Of a DNA stretch of 19,973 nt, positions 1 to 10,140 are shown in pieces (positions within the stretch are counted from its first letter, which is position 1; the number at the start of each line of letters is the position of its first letter). The notes beneath the pieces are model-generated. The model worked only from the letters and a program-made list of their open reading frames with translations, was not told where the DNA came from and made no database searches. Source of the DNA: Comamonadaceae bacterium (lineage in GTDB: Bacteria > Pseudomonadota > Gammaproteobacteria > Burkholderiales > Burkholderiaceae_C); assembly GCA_947374705.1 (NCBI GenBank), contig CANCDA010000022.1, positions 1 to 19,973 on the forward strand, given 5' to 3'. The position numbers and the translations under genes are program-made.

Positions 1-582
1 CTCACCGCGCGCCAATTGCACATAGGCTTTGCGCGCCGGGTTCAGCGCCAGCGTGGCTTGCTCAGCACCGTCAAACAACCCGGCATACAGCCGCGCATCG
101 GCGTGCAGCGTGACCGAACCTTGCGCCCCGTCGGGCGAAGCCACCAGACGCAGCGCGCCGCGCTTCTCGGGTATTTCAAACGTTTTTTGTTCGTAGCTGG
201 CGGGGATGCCGGTGACGTTGGGCAATATCCATATCTGGAAGAAATGCGTGGTGTCCTTGGGCGCATGGTTGAACTCGCTGTGCATCACGCCGTTGCCCGC
301 GCTCATGCGCTGCACGTCACCGGGCGGGATGGCGCGGCCATTGCCCATATTGTCTTTGTGCGCCAACTCGCCCGAGAGCACGTAGCTGATGATTTCCATG
401 TCGCGGTGGCCGTGGGTGCCAAAGCCTGTGCCGGGTGCGATGCGGTCTTCGTTGATGACGCGCAGATTGCCCCAGCCCATGTAGCGCGGGTCGTGGTAGC
501 CAGCAAACGAAAAGCTGTGAAAAGACTTGAGCCAACCGTGATCGGCGTAGCCCCGGTCTTGGGATTTGCGAAGTGTCAGCAT
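1..582 (-). CDS. Pirin family protein (3' end outside window)
   Basis: This is a bicupin of the pirin (YhaK/YhhW-like) family; members bind a metal and some have quercetinase activity, but the substrate here is unknown. The reading frame stays open from ATG at 582 to the window edge, giving 194 residues; the family is usually 230-290 residues, so the C-terminal cupin is cut off. The N-terminal cupin carries GTHGHRDME and SAGNGVMHSEFN. These place the expected metal ligands at His57, His59, His101 and Glu103, almost the numbering of human pirin. An AGGAG ribosome binding site lies 6-7 bases before the start. The gene is divergent from a LysR regulator, a common arrangement for pirins, so it is probably a target of that regulator (inference). 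Confidence 0.92.
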   Translation of the reverse strand, partial: MLTLRKSQDRGYADHGWLKSFHSFSFAGYHDPRYMGWGNLRVINEDRIAPGTGFGTHGHRDMEIISYVLSGELAHKDNMGNGRAIPPGDVQRMSAGNGVMHSEFNHAPKDTTHFFQIWILPNVTGIPASYEQKTFEIPEKRGALRLVASPDGAQGSVTLHADARLYAGLFDGAEQATLALNPARKAYVQLARGE

Positions 583-663
583 GGCGGCTCCTGAAGTGTT
601 TGTTGATGGTTTGAACTTTAAGGGCTCAAGGCCGGTTTGTAATCCAGACCATTTGCTGTCATC

Positions 664-680
664 ATTCAATTTATTTGAAT
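664..680. promoter_or_regulatory. Candidate LysR operator (perfect palindrome)
   Basis: ATTCAA-N5-TTGAAT is a perfect 6-bp inverted repeat containing the T-N11-A pattern (T666 to A678) typical of LysR-family binding sites. It lies in the 125-bp divergent region between the pirin gene and the LysR gene. Binding by the adjacent regulator is inferred from position and symmetry only. Confidence 0.5.
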
Positions 681-707
681 CAAACTGGCGCATATGCCGC
701 ACGAACC

Positions 708-1649
708 ATGCCCACTGCCCGTGATGTCCTGACGCCCGATGCGCTTGCCATGCTGCAAGCCATTCAAACGGCGGGCAGCTTTGCCGCAGCGGCGCGCCAG
801 CTCAACCTCGTGCCCAGCGCCCTCACCTACCGGGTGCGCCAGATTGAAGACGCCCTCGATGTGCTGCTGTACGACCGCAGTTCACGCCAGGCCCGCCTGA
901 CCGAGGCGGGGGCTGAGTTGCTGCGCGAAGGCAGCCGTCTGCTGCTGGATATTGACGCCGTAGCCAATCGCGTCAAACGGGTGGCCACGGGTTGGGAGCC
1001 CCAACTCACCCTGGCGGTGGACGGCATCATTTCCCGCACGACGATGATGGAACTGTGTGAAAGTTTTTTTACGCTGAACGCCCCCACCCGACTCAAGCTG
1101 CGCGAGGAAACCCTGTCCGGCACATTGGAAGCCCTGAACGTGGGCCAGGCCGATCTGGCCCTGGGCGTGGCGTTGGAGCCCAACACCAGCACCGGCATTC
1201 ACAGCAAGCTCCTGGGTGCGGTGAATTTTGTTTATGCCGTGGCCCCCCACCACCCGCTGGCCGCCATCACGCAGCCGTTGACCGACACGCTGATGCAACA
1301 GCACCGCGCCGTGGCGGTGGCCGACTCGGTGCAGCGCGGTCAAGGTCTGACCGTGGGCTTGCTAGCGGGACAAGACGTATTTACCGTGAGCAGCATGCAG
1401 GCCAAGCTTGACGCCCAGCTGCGCGGCATGGGTGGTGGTTTTGTGCCTGAATGCATGGCACGCGGCTTCATTGAAACGGGCCGCCTGGTGGTCAAAAAAA
1501 CCGAGCGCTCGCAACGCTTGACGCGCGTGAGTTACGCCTGGCGCGGCACACCCGGACGCGGCCAAGGCCGGGCGCTTCAGTGGTGGCTCAAACAACTGGA
1601 AAGCCCTACAACCCGGTCTGCGCTGTTAGAGCAACACCGAGGCGTGTAA
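708..1649 (+). CDS. LysR family transcriptional regulator
   Basis: A LysR-type regulator of 313 residues from the ATG at 708. The N-terminal winged helix-turn-helix reads ALAMLQAIQTAGSFAAAARQ and continues through a recognition helix with SALTYRVRQIED and the LLYDRS wing. A LysR substrate-binding domain fills the rest, with the usual QADLALGV and late RGFIETGRLV blocks. The frame opens further upstream with TTG at 675, but that start would lie inside the palindromic operator candidate and has no ribosome binding site, so ATG 708 is preferred; it too lacks a clear Shine-Dalgarno. The regulator is divergent from the pirin gene and 51 bp upstream of a flavoprotein gene, so either may be its target. 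The effector cannot be inferred. Confidence 0.9.
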   Translation: MPTARDVLTPDALAMLQAIQTAGSFAAAARQLNLVPSALTYRVRQIEDALDVLLYDRSSRQARLTEAGAELLREGSRLLLDIDAVANRVKRVATGWEPQLTLAVDGIISRTTMMELCESFFTLNAPTRLKLREETLSGTLEALNVGQADLALGVALEPNTSTGIHSKLLGAVNFVYAVAPHHPLAAITQPLTDTLMQQHRAVAVADSVQRGQGLTVGLLAGQDVFTVSSMQAKLDAQLRGMGGGFVPECMARGFIETGRLVVKKTERSQRLTRVSYAWRGTPGRGQGRALQWWLKQLESPTTRSALLEQHRGV

Positions 1650-1700
1650 AGTGCAAGCCATGATGCCGCATGCATTTCAAAACAACAGGAGACAATTTTC

Positions 1701-2744
1701 ATGACCATTCCCCGACACATAGCCGTCATTGGCGCTGGCATGGCCGGCATCGCCTGCGCGCGTACCCTGGTGCAAGCGGGCCACCACGTCACCGTGTTCG
1801 AGCGCAGCGCCAAGATGGGCGGGCGCATGGCCACGCGCTTGACCGAATTTGGCGGCTTTGACCATGGCGCGCAGTATTTCACCGTGCGCGACCCGCGCTT
1901 TGCCCAGGCCCTGGCCACTGTGCCCGGCCAATGCCGCCCCTGGAGCGCCAACACGGTACAGGTGCTCGATGCCTTGGGTCGGGTTGTCGCCGCTGCCCGC
2001 CCCAGTCGTGAATCGCATTGGGTGCCCACGCCGGGCATGAATGCACTGGTCAGCCGCTGGGCACTGCCCTTGATGGACGCGCACCAGGTGGAGATGGACA
2101 CCCGCATCACGCACATCGAGCCCGATGCCCTGAACCCCCAGCGCTGGCAATTGCGCAGCGAAGGCCCGCAGGACGCACGCCGTGTGTTCTCAGGCTTTGA
2201 CACCGTTTTGCTGGCCATGCCCGCTGCGCAGGCACATTCCTTGCTCCAATCGTCCAGCGTGGCACTGCCCTTGGCGCGTCAAATCGACAAGATCGAAGTC
2301 AAACCCTGCTGGACACTGATGTTGGCCTTCCCGCTGGCCATGCAGCCGGGCCTGTCAACCTTGGGGCCGCAGTGGAACGCCGCACGCAGCACCCACCACC
2401 GCATTGCTTGGCTGGCCCGCGAATCGTCCAAACCCAAACGCGGCCCGGTGGAGCGCTGGACGGTGCAGGCCAGCGCCGCCTGGTCTGAGGAGCACCTGAA
2501 CGACGACGTGGATCGCGTGCAAGCCAAGCTGCTCAAAGCTTTCTCCGAGGTCACCGGCATTCGCGCCCAACCCTCGTTTGCCACTGCCCATTTGTGGCGT
2601 TACGCCCAGACCTCACACCCCTTGGGCAGCAGTCACCTGTGGGATGCCAAAAACAACATCGGTGCCTGCGGTGATTGGTGCATTGGACATCGGGTGGAAG
2701 ATGCATTCATCTCGGGATTGGAGCTGGCGCTTTCCGTGGTGTGA
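1701..2744 (+). CDS. Renalase-like FAD/NAD(P)-binding oxidoreductase
   Basis: A 347-residue flavoprotein resembling the renalase/amine-oxidase-like group of single-subunit FAD enzymes. The dinucleotide-binding GAGMAG sits at residues 11-16, followed by the acidic end of the second strand (VFERSAKMGGRMATR) and a FDHGAQYFTVRDPRF segment typical of this group. The C-terminal GACGD at 321-325 followed by VEDAFISGLELA is the second FAD-binding element. An AGGAG lies about 10 bases before the ATG. The stop overlaps the gluQRS start by one base (TGATG), so the two are probably translationally coupled even though their functions seem unrelated. The substrate is unknown; bacterial renalases oxidise aberrant dihydro-NAD(P) isomers, but I cannot show that here. 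Confidence 0.85.
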   Translation: MTIPRHIAVIGAGMAGIACARTLVQAGHHVTVFERSAKMGGRMATRLTEFGGFDHGAQYFTVRDPRFAQALATVPGQCRPWSANTVQVLDALGRVVAAARPSRESHWVPTPGMNALVSRWALPLMDAHQVEMDTRITHIEPDALNPQRWQLRSEGPQDARRVFSGFDTVLLAMPAAQAHSLLQSSSVALPLARQIDKIEVKPCWTLMLAFPLAMQPGLSTLGPQWNAARSTHHRIAWLARESSKPKRGPVERWTVQASAAWSEEHLNDDVDRVQAKLLKAFSEVTGIRAQPSFATAHLWRYAQTSHPLGSSHLWDAKNNIGACGDWCIGHRVEDAFISGLELALSVV

Positions 2745-3637
2745 TGACGGGCTACAGGGGGCGTTTTTCCCCCTCCCCCACTGGCCCGCTGCACGCGGGT
2801 TCGCTGGTGGCCGCACTCGCCAGTTGGCTCGATGCGCGTGCTCACAACGGCCGCTGGCTGGTGCGCATGGAAGACGTGGACACACCGCGCTGCGTCCCCG
2901 ATTCAGACCAGTTCATCCTGCAACAGCTAAAGAGCTGTGGCCTCATCCCTGACGAGCTACCAGTGTGGCAGTCGCAACGCACGACCCTGTACCAAGCGGC
3001 ACTGGACGATTTGACCGCACACGGCCTGGCCTACCCCTGCGCCTGCACTCGCTCCGAGATTCAAGCCGAGCTTGTGCGCGCAGGACACGCGCACACCCGC
3101 CACGGCGAGCTGATCTACCCCGGCACCTGCCGCCAGGGCCTGCGCGGCCAAGCGGCGCGGGCATGGCGGTTTTTAAGCAACCAGCCACCCCGACCTACTG
3201 TTTGGCTAGATCGCCGCCTCGGCCCCCAATCCCAAGACGTGGAGAAGGAGGTGGGTGACTTCGTGCTCCAACGCGCCGACGGCATCGCAGCCTACCAGCT
3301 AGCCGTGGTGGTGGACGACGCGGCACAGGGCATCAGCCACGTCGTGCGCGGCCAAGACCTGGCCGACAACACGGCGCGTCAAATCTTGCTGCAACAGGCC
3401 TTGGGCCTGTCCACCCCACAGTACCTGCACACGCCGCTGGTCGTCGGTGTGAACGGCGAAAAACTCAGCAAGCAAAATGGCGCACAGCCTCTGAACACCA
3501 GTGACCCACTACAAGCCCTGAATGCTGCCGCAACCGTGCTGGGCCTGCAGGTGAGCGCCACCAATTTGAGCAACTGGCTGGTGCAAGCGACTGCGCAGTG
3601 GGCCAAGCGACAAGCGCCCCACGAGGCAGGCCTTTAA
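2744..3637 (+). CDS. gluQRS: Glutamyl-Q tRNA(Asp) synthetase
   Basis: A truncated GluRS paralogue that attaches glutamate to queuosine at position 34 of tRNA-Asp. The 297-residue length fits a catalytic core lacking the anticodon-binding domain. The class I signature is visible as RFSPSPTGPLHAGS (HAGS at 17-20), and a KMSKS-like KLSK at 240-243. The zinc-site residues expected for GluQRS are C99, C101, Y125 and C129. The frame is open further upstream, but the start at 2744 fits the family N-terminus and overlaps the preceding stop as TGATG. It is followed after only 9 bp by trmB, forming a tRNA-modification group. Activity depends on queuosine made elsewhere in the genome. Confidence 0.95.
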   Translation: MTGYRGRFSPSPTGPLHAGSLVAALASWLDARAHNGRWLVRMEDVDTPRCVPDSDQFILQQLKSCGLIPDELPVWQSQRTTLYQAALDDLTAHGLAYPCACTRSEIQAELVRAGHAHTRHGELIYPGTCRQGLRGQAARAWRFLSNQPPRPTVWLDRRLGPQSQDVEKEVGDFVLQRADGIAAYQLAVVVDDAAQGISHVVRGQDLADNTARQILLQQALGLSTPQYLHTPLVVGVNGEKLSKQNGAQPLNTSDPLQALNAAATVLGLQVSATNLSNWLVQATAQWAKRQAPHEAGL

Positions 3638-3646
3638 AATCAAGCC

Positions 3647-4423
3647 GTGACTGAAACAAACCCCAACCCCACACCGCCCGCCACATCGACAGCGACACCA
3701 GCCGACGCCGCGCCCCCCATCAAAGACCGCCGCCGCCTGCCGCCACCCGGCGTGGAATTTCCCAAGACCATCAAAAGCTATGTGCGCCGCGCAGGCCGCA
3801 CCACCACCGGCCAGGCCAAAGCGTTTGAGGAACAGGGACCTAAATTTCTACTGCCCTACGCCGAAACCGCGATTGATTTAACTGCCGCCTTTGGTCGCTC
3901 ATGCCCCACCATTCTCGAAATCGGCTTCGGCATGGGCGAGGCCACAGCGCATATTGCGGCCCTATTGCCAGAGAAAAATTTTCTGTGTTGCGAGGTACAC
4001 GAGCCCGGCGTGGGCGCGCTACTCAAGCGCATTGGCGAACAAGACCTGCACAACATCCGCATCCTGGCGCACGACGCGGTCGAGGTCATCGACCACATGC
4101 TTCCCCTGCAAAGCCTGGACGGCATCCACGTCTTCTTCCCCGACCCCTGGCACAAGCTCAAGCACAACAAGCGCCGCTTGCTGCAACCCATGCTGGTGGC
4201 CAAGCTGGCCGCGCGCTTAAAGCCCGGTGGCTACCTGCACTGCGCCACCGACTGGGAGCCCTACGCCCAGCAAATGCTGGAGGTACTGGGGGCAGAGCCA
4301 CTGCTGAAAAACACCGCGCCAGATTACGCCCCCAAGCCCGCCTACCGCCCCCTGACCAAGTTCGAGAACCGAGGTTTAAAGCTCGGCCATGGTGTGTGGG
4401 ATTTGGTGTTTGCGCGGGTCTAG
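3647..4423 (+). CDS. trmB: tRNA (guanine-N7-)-methyltransferase
   Basis: TrmB forms m7G46 in the variable loop of many tRNAs using S-adenosylmethionine. The 258-residue protein starts at GTG 3647, nine bases after the gluQRS stop. A Pro/Thr-rich N-terminal tail of about 30 residues precedes the family's RSYVRRAGR-like segment (here SYVRRAGR). SAM motif I is EIGFGMGE at 91-98, and the diagnostic FPDPWHKLKHNKRR is at 164-177. The C-terminal block TKFENRGLKLGHGVWDL matches the TrmB substrate-recognition end. No good ribosome binding site stands directly before the GTG, so expression may rely on coupling with gluQRS. The family assignment is firm; the exact start is less so. Confidence 0.95.
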   Translation: MTETNPNPTPPATSTATPADAAPPIKDRRRLPPPGVEFPKTIKSYVRRAGRTTTGQAKAFEEQGPKFLLPYAETAIDLTAAFGRSCPTILEIGFGMGEATAHIAALLPEKNFLCCEVHEPGVGALLKRIGEQDLHNIRILAHDAVEVIDHMLPLQSLDGIHVFFPDPWHKLKHNKRRLLQPMLVAKLAARLKPGGYLHCATDWEPYAQQMLEVLGAEPLLKNTAPDYAPKPAYRPLTKFENRGLKLGHGVWDLVFARV

Positions 4424-4440
4424 CCTGCGCTGGTGAGGTC

Positions 4441-5403
4441 ATGACCCGTCCGCCGCACCGCTACCTGCCCCCCATGCGCGACGGCGTCAGCGCCAGTTGC
4501 GTGGCCCTGCCTGTGGTAGGCGCCAAACCCTGGCCTACCCTGCTGGATTTTTTGGCGCAGCGCCTGCCCTACGTCAACCGCGACGACTGGCACACCCGCA
4601 TGAGCCAAGGCGCGGTGCTGGACGAGCAAGGCCAGCCGCTGCGTGCAGACGCGCCCTACCCGCCCCAACCGAGCGACGCACAGCACCGCCGCGTGTACTA
4701 CTACCGTACCCTGGCCCACGAGACGCGCATTCCCTTCGAGGCGCAAGTGCTGTTCCAAGACGAACACTTGGTGGTGGCCGATAAGCCGCATTTTCTGCCC
4801 GTCACCCCCAGCGGGCGCTACCTGCAAGAAACGCTGCTGTTGCGCTTGCAACGCCAGCTCGGCATCGAGACCTTGAGCCCGCTGCACCGCATTGACCGCG
4901 AAACGGCGGGGCTGGTGCTATTCAGCGTGCGCCCGCAAGACCGGGGGGCCTACATGGCCTTGTTCAGAAACAAAGCCATCACCAAGCACTACGAAGCCAT
5001 TGCCCCTTGGCGCGCCGGCCTCACCCTGCCCCACACCCACCGCAGCCGCATGGAGCGGGGCACCCCGTTCTTTCGCCAGCACGAAGTGCCGGGCGAGCCT
5101 AATAGCGAGACGTGCATTGAATTGATGGAGCGACTCGCAGAACGTGGCGAACAAGCGCGTGAATTGGCCCGCTACCGCCTCACTCCCATCACGGGCAAGA
5201 CGCACCAACTGCGCGTGCACATGAATGCGCTGGGTCTACCGATTGAAGGTGATCTGTTCTACCCCGACGTCGTCCACGGGCCTGACACTTCCCAGGAAGA
5301 CTTCGACCACCCCCTTCAACTGCTGGCCAAAACGGTGGCGTTTACTGATCCAGTATCAGGGCAGAGCCGACGCTTTGAAAGTCAACGCCATTTAAATGCT
5401 TGA
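4441..5403 (+). CDS. RluA-family RNA pseudouridine synthase
   Basis: A 320-residue pseudouridine synthase. The catalytic motif is HRIDRETAG, with the nucleophilic aspartate at D152; a family KxxTHQLRVHM block (ITGKTHQLRVHM) follows near the C-terminus. Residues 30-75 (LDFLAQRLPYVNRDDWHTRMSQGAVLDEQG) look like a degenerate S4-type RNA-binding element. The open frame extends far upstream, but that part overlaps trmB out of frame. ATG 4441 has a GAGG-type ribosome binding site and lies 17 bp after trmB, so this is the likely start and the last gene of the RNA-modification group. Whether the target is 23S rRNA or tRNA cannot be decided from the sequence. Confidence 0.9.
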   Translation: MTRPPHRYLPPMRDGVSASCVALPVVGAKPWPTLLDFLAQRLPYVNRDDWHTRMSQGAVLDEQGQPLRADAPYPPQPSDAQHRRVYYYRTLAHETRIPFEAQVLFQDEHLVVADKPHFLPVTPSGRYLQETLLLRLQRQLGIETLSPLHRIDRETAGLVLFSVRPQDRGAYMALFRNKAITKHYEAIAPWRAGLTLPHTHRSRMERGTPFFRQHEVPGEPNSETCIELMERLAERGEQARELARYRLTPITGKTHQLRVHMNALGLPIEGDLFYPDVVHGPDTSQEDFDHPLQLLAKTVAFTDPVSGQSRRFESQRHLNA

Positions 5404-5412
5404 GTGGGTCGC

Positions 5413-6147
5413 TTAAGCAGGCTTCTCGCACACCACCAGATAGTGGCGATACAAAAGCGAGCTGAACGGGTACATGGCGTGGCGCAGGGCCACCGGCATG
5501 CGATGTTTGGCGAACTGCATGTAGACAAATTGCACCGGATACACGAGCAGGGCCAGGGGCAGCATCAGGTAATCTTTGGCGCGCACAGAGGCGTAGCGAA
5601 TCTCATTAATTTTGAAGCCTGCGTCTTGCAAGAGGCGCACCATGTTGTAGATCGGGATGACCTTCCAAGTGGGCTGCCCCTGTGCTGCAAACATGTGATA
5701 GGGCCGCACCTTGCCCAGCCAGAAGTAAGACAGCCGATCTCGCAGGGACACCACGTTGTCGTTGGTCACCACAAACGTGCCGCCTTCCTTCAAATGATTT
5801 TTGCATTGCTCAAAAAACTGCAAGGTGTTGTCAAACTCCATCACGCCGCTGACGCAGAGCACCAAGTCAAACTTCGACTCAGCAAAGACCTGAAAGGGCC
5901 GACTGGCGTCCACCAGGGCAAAGTCGTTCGCTGACAAAGACTCGGGCATTTCCACATCGCAACCCTTGACGAGTGCTTTAGGGAAAAAATTGCGCAAGGT
6001 CGAAACCAAGCTCCCGCGACCACACGGGATGTCGAGCATGGCCAAGCCATCCCATGACGTGCCCGAGGTCTGCAAGAACTCAATGATCGCCCTGTTCACA
6101 CCACGAGCCGTGTTGCCACGGGGAATTTGGTCGAGGAAATTTTTCAT
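5413..6147 (-). CDS. Class I SAM-dependent methyltransferase
   Basis: A 244-residue Rossmann-fold methyltransferase. Motif I is MLDIPCGRG at residues 37-45, motif II ends GCDVE, and a post-II block FDLVLCVSGVMEF is followed by HLKEGGTFVVTND, the usual order for this class. The C-terminal part (LPLALLVYPVQFVYMQF) is hydrophobic and may sit against the membrane. Sequences of this type often occur near polysaccharide or lipid genes, but the substrate is not identifiable. The gene lies 63 bp downstream of the secreted tandem SGNH protein on the same strand and converges on the pseudouridine synthase with a 9-bp gap. No strong ribosome binding site is visible, so the start is provisional. Confidence 0.82.
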   Translation of the reverse strand: MKNFLDQIPRGNTARGVNRAIIEFLQTSGTSWDGLAMLDIPCGRGSLVSTLRNFFPKALVKGCDVEMPESLSANDFALVDASRPFQVFAESKFDLVLCVSGVMEFDNTLQFFEQCKNHLKEGGTFVVTNDNVVSLRDRLSYFWLGKVRPYHMFAAQGQPTWKVIPIYNMVRLLQDAGFKINEIRYASVRAKDYLMLPLALLVYPVQFVYMQFAKHRMPVALRHAMYPFSSLLYRHYLVVCEKPA

Positions 6148-6210
6148 GATTTTTTCAATGGTGATTCACTGTGCTTGGCATACGTTAGCGCAGAACTTTC
6201 GGTCGAAAAA

Positions 6211-7557
6211 CTACTTCTGCGGGCTTTCTTGACTGGACGGGTCTGGGCCAGCCAAGGTATCCACGATGCGTCGCGTTAATTCGGCATACATGCCGTGAAC
6301 ATTGCCCGGCGCACCGAATCCGGGCTCCGTCTCCCAACCTGGGTAGTTGCGCCCTGGCGTGATGTTGAGGGGGTCGGCATCCGGGCCAAAAATAGCCTTG
6401 TAGCGACTGATAACGGTGTAGCCCAAAGGCTGAGCGTTGTCATAAATGGTTTTATTGCGTGCACTCCAGGCTTTGGCTTGGGTGGCAATAGTCGCTGCGA
6501 TATCGACCCAATAGTATTGCGCCTTGGGTGCAATGGCTTTGAGCGCGTCCATGAGTTGCTTTTGACTCTCGGCAAACGACTTCTCCATTTGATTGGTGCC
6601 CAGCACCACAATGATGATGTTGGCTGTGGCGATATAGGCCTTGTCAATTTCCACGCTCTCCAATGCGGTTTTCTTGATTTGCGAACCCGGCGTGGTGATG
6701 GACCGCCCCCCGTCATAGTTGATTTTGGAAGGGCCACCCAATCTGTTTTGCAACTTGATCGTGAGCCGCTCTTTGTACAAACCGTAGCTGATGGAATCCC
6801 CCAACACATAGGTCGAAATCGAAGTCGAGGTTGAGGTTGAGGTCGATACCGGACAACTGATTGGAGGAGGTTTGGGCGCGTTCGTTACCGCGTCCACAAT
6901 GGCTTTGGACAGCTCAGGGTAATAACCGTGAACATTGCCCGAACCGTTGTAACCTGGCTCGCTTTCCCAATCTGGAAAAAGTTGACCCGGCTTGATATTC
7001 AATGGATCAGCACACGCCCCAAAAATGGCTTTGTAGCGGCTGATGACCTGGTAACCCAACACTTTCGCGTTGTCGTAGATCACCTTGTTGCGCCAGCTCC
7101 AGTCAACCGCTTGGGAGGCAATCGTCGCGCCAATGTCAACCCAAAAATACCGCGCATCGGGGGCAATAGCTTTGAATTTTTTCATCAGCGCTGCTTGACT
7201 GTCAACAAACGACGGCTCGAGCTGGTTCATGCCCAAGATGATCACAATAACCTTGGCTGTCGCGATGTGATTTTGGTCGGCGTCCACGGACTCAAAAGCT
7301 GTCTTTTTGATTTGATTGCCAGGCGTGGTTATTGAACGTGCCCCATCAAAACTGATGTGCGAAGCGCCCCCCAGCTTTTCTTGTAATTTGCCTGCAAGGC
7401 CATCCAGGTGCAAACCGTAGGCGATAGAGTCACCCAAGATGTAAGAAGCCCCGGAAGTGGGATTTACCGACGCTGCGTCAGCCGCCTGGGCAGGCACGAC
7501 CTGAAACAAAATCAGGACCGCTGTACTGAGCGAAATCAAAGTGCGAAATAGGGACAT
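6211..7557 (-). CDS. Secreted tandem-domain SGNH/GDSL hydrolase-like protein
   Basis: A 448-residue protein from ATG 7557, chosen because it gives a clean signal peptide (MSLFRTLISLSTAVLILFQVVPAQA then ADAAS). Two homologous domains follow with an exact 211-residue period. By eye, about 60% of roughly 190 aligned positions are identical, without gaps. Each copy has SGNH-like blocks: GDSI with Ser44 and Ser255, a Gly in DGARSITTPG or DGGRSITTPG, GMNQ/GTNQ with Asn111 and Asn322, and NVHG with His210 and His421. The block-V Asp three residues before His is Gly in both copies. A Ser-Thr repeat linker joins them. Only two cysteines remain in the mature protein (182 and 235), possibly a disulfide. 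Predicted export to the periplasm or outside; an esterase or acyltransferase role is inference. Confidence 0.78.
   Translation of the reverse strand: MSLFRTLISLSTAVLILFQVVPAQAADAASVNPTSGASYILGDSIAYGLHLDGLAGKLQEKLGGASHISFDGARSITTPGNQIKKTAFESVDADQNHIATAKVIVIILGMNQLEPSFVDSQAALMKKFKAIAPDARYFWVDIGATIASQAVDWSWRNKVIYDNAKVLGYQVISRYKAIFGACADPLNIKPGQLFPDWESEPGYNGSGNVHGYYPELSKAIVDAVTNAPKPPPISCPVSTSTSTSTSISTYVLGDSISYGLYKERLTIKLQNRLGGPSKINYDGGRSITTPGSQIKKTALESVEIDKAYIATANIIIVVLGTNQMEKSFAESQKQLMDALKAIAPKAQYYWVDIAATIATQAKAWSARNKTIYDNAQPLGYTVISRYKAIFGPDADPLNITPGRNYPGWETEPGFGAPGNVHGMYAELTRRIVDTLAGPDPSSQESPQK
6812..6847 (-). repeat. Hexanucleotide tandem repeat encoding Ser-Thr linker
   Basis: Six imperfect 6-bp units (GTCGAA, ATCGAA, GTCGAG, GTTGAG, GTTGAG, GTCGAT on the plus strand) encode six Ser-Thr/Ile dipeptides between the two SGNH-like domains. 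Changes in unit number would keep the frame and alter only linker length. Confidence 0.75.
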
Positions 7558-7589
7558 CAAATAAAGGCTGGTGAACGGATCTTGAACGT

Positions 7590-7619
7590 ATCCTATTGAA
7601 TCTGTGCTGGATCGGTCAA
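7590..7619 (-). promoter_or_regulatory. Candidate sigma70 promoter for the SGNH gene
   Basis: On the minus strand, TTGACC (7619-7614) and TAGGAT (7595-7590) are separated by 18 bp. The predicted start of transcription lies about 25 bases before ATG 7557, a plausible short leader. The -10 box matches consensus at only four of six positions. Confidence 0.4.
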
Positions 7620-7639
7620 TCGGGCTGGGGACACAAAGG

Positions 7640-7645
7640 TATAAT
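7640..7645 (+). promoter_or_regulatory. Possible -10 element for rpoD
   Basis: A perfect TATAAT hexamer facing rpoD. No convincing -35 is found at 16-18 bp spacing and there is no extended -10 TG, so it is only a candidate. Confidence 0.3.
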
Positions 7646-7865
7646 CCTATGCGATTATTCGGCAAGAGCGACAGCAGCACCTCCGGGCCCGACCAACCGT
7701 TGAAACCATTTCACGACCGGTCAACCTTACCGCAAGGACTGCATTCCAAATGTTCGCCCATCCATCTTGCCCTGAGGAGTCTTCCTCTGCCCCGATCAAC
7801 GCGCCGGTTTTTAGGCGTCTGTGTTTGTTCCTTGTCTGTTTTTTTTGATGTTCATAGGTTGACCC

Positions 7866-10115
<2,250 letters not shown>

Positions 10116-10140
10116 ACGTCAAATCGAGTCATGTTGAAGC

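Larger units (their letters stand above)
7558..7865. other. 308-bp divergent region / rpoD leader
   Basis: This gap separates the SGNH gene (minus) from rpoD (plus). It holds the candidate SGNH promoter, a TATAAT hexamer at 7640-7645 facing rpoD, a short GAGGA/TCCTC hairpin near 7780, and a run of eight T just before the rpoD start. If transcription begins near the TATAAT, rpoD would have an untranslated leader of over 200 bases. Open frames here have no family signature, and I see no small gene. dnaG, the frequent upstream partner of rpoD, is absent. Confidence 0.6.

Noticed and set aside
3901..4440. Upstream extension of the pseudouridine synthase frame
   Set aside because: It overlaps trmB out of frame and reads as low-complexity Arg/Pro/His sequence. 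ATG 4441 has a ribosome binding site and begins the family-like sequence.
5404..5934. 176-residue plus-strand frame antisense to the methyltransferase
   Set aside because: The minus-strand frame carries clear SAM-binding motifs; the plus-strand product is His-rich with no motif.
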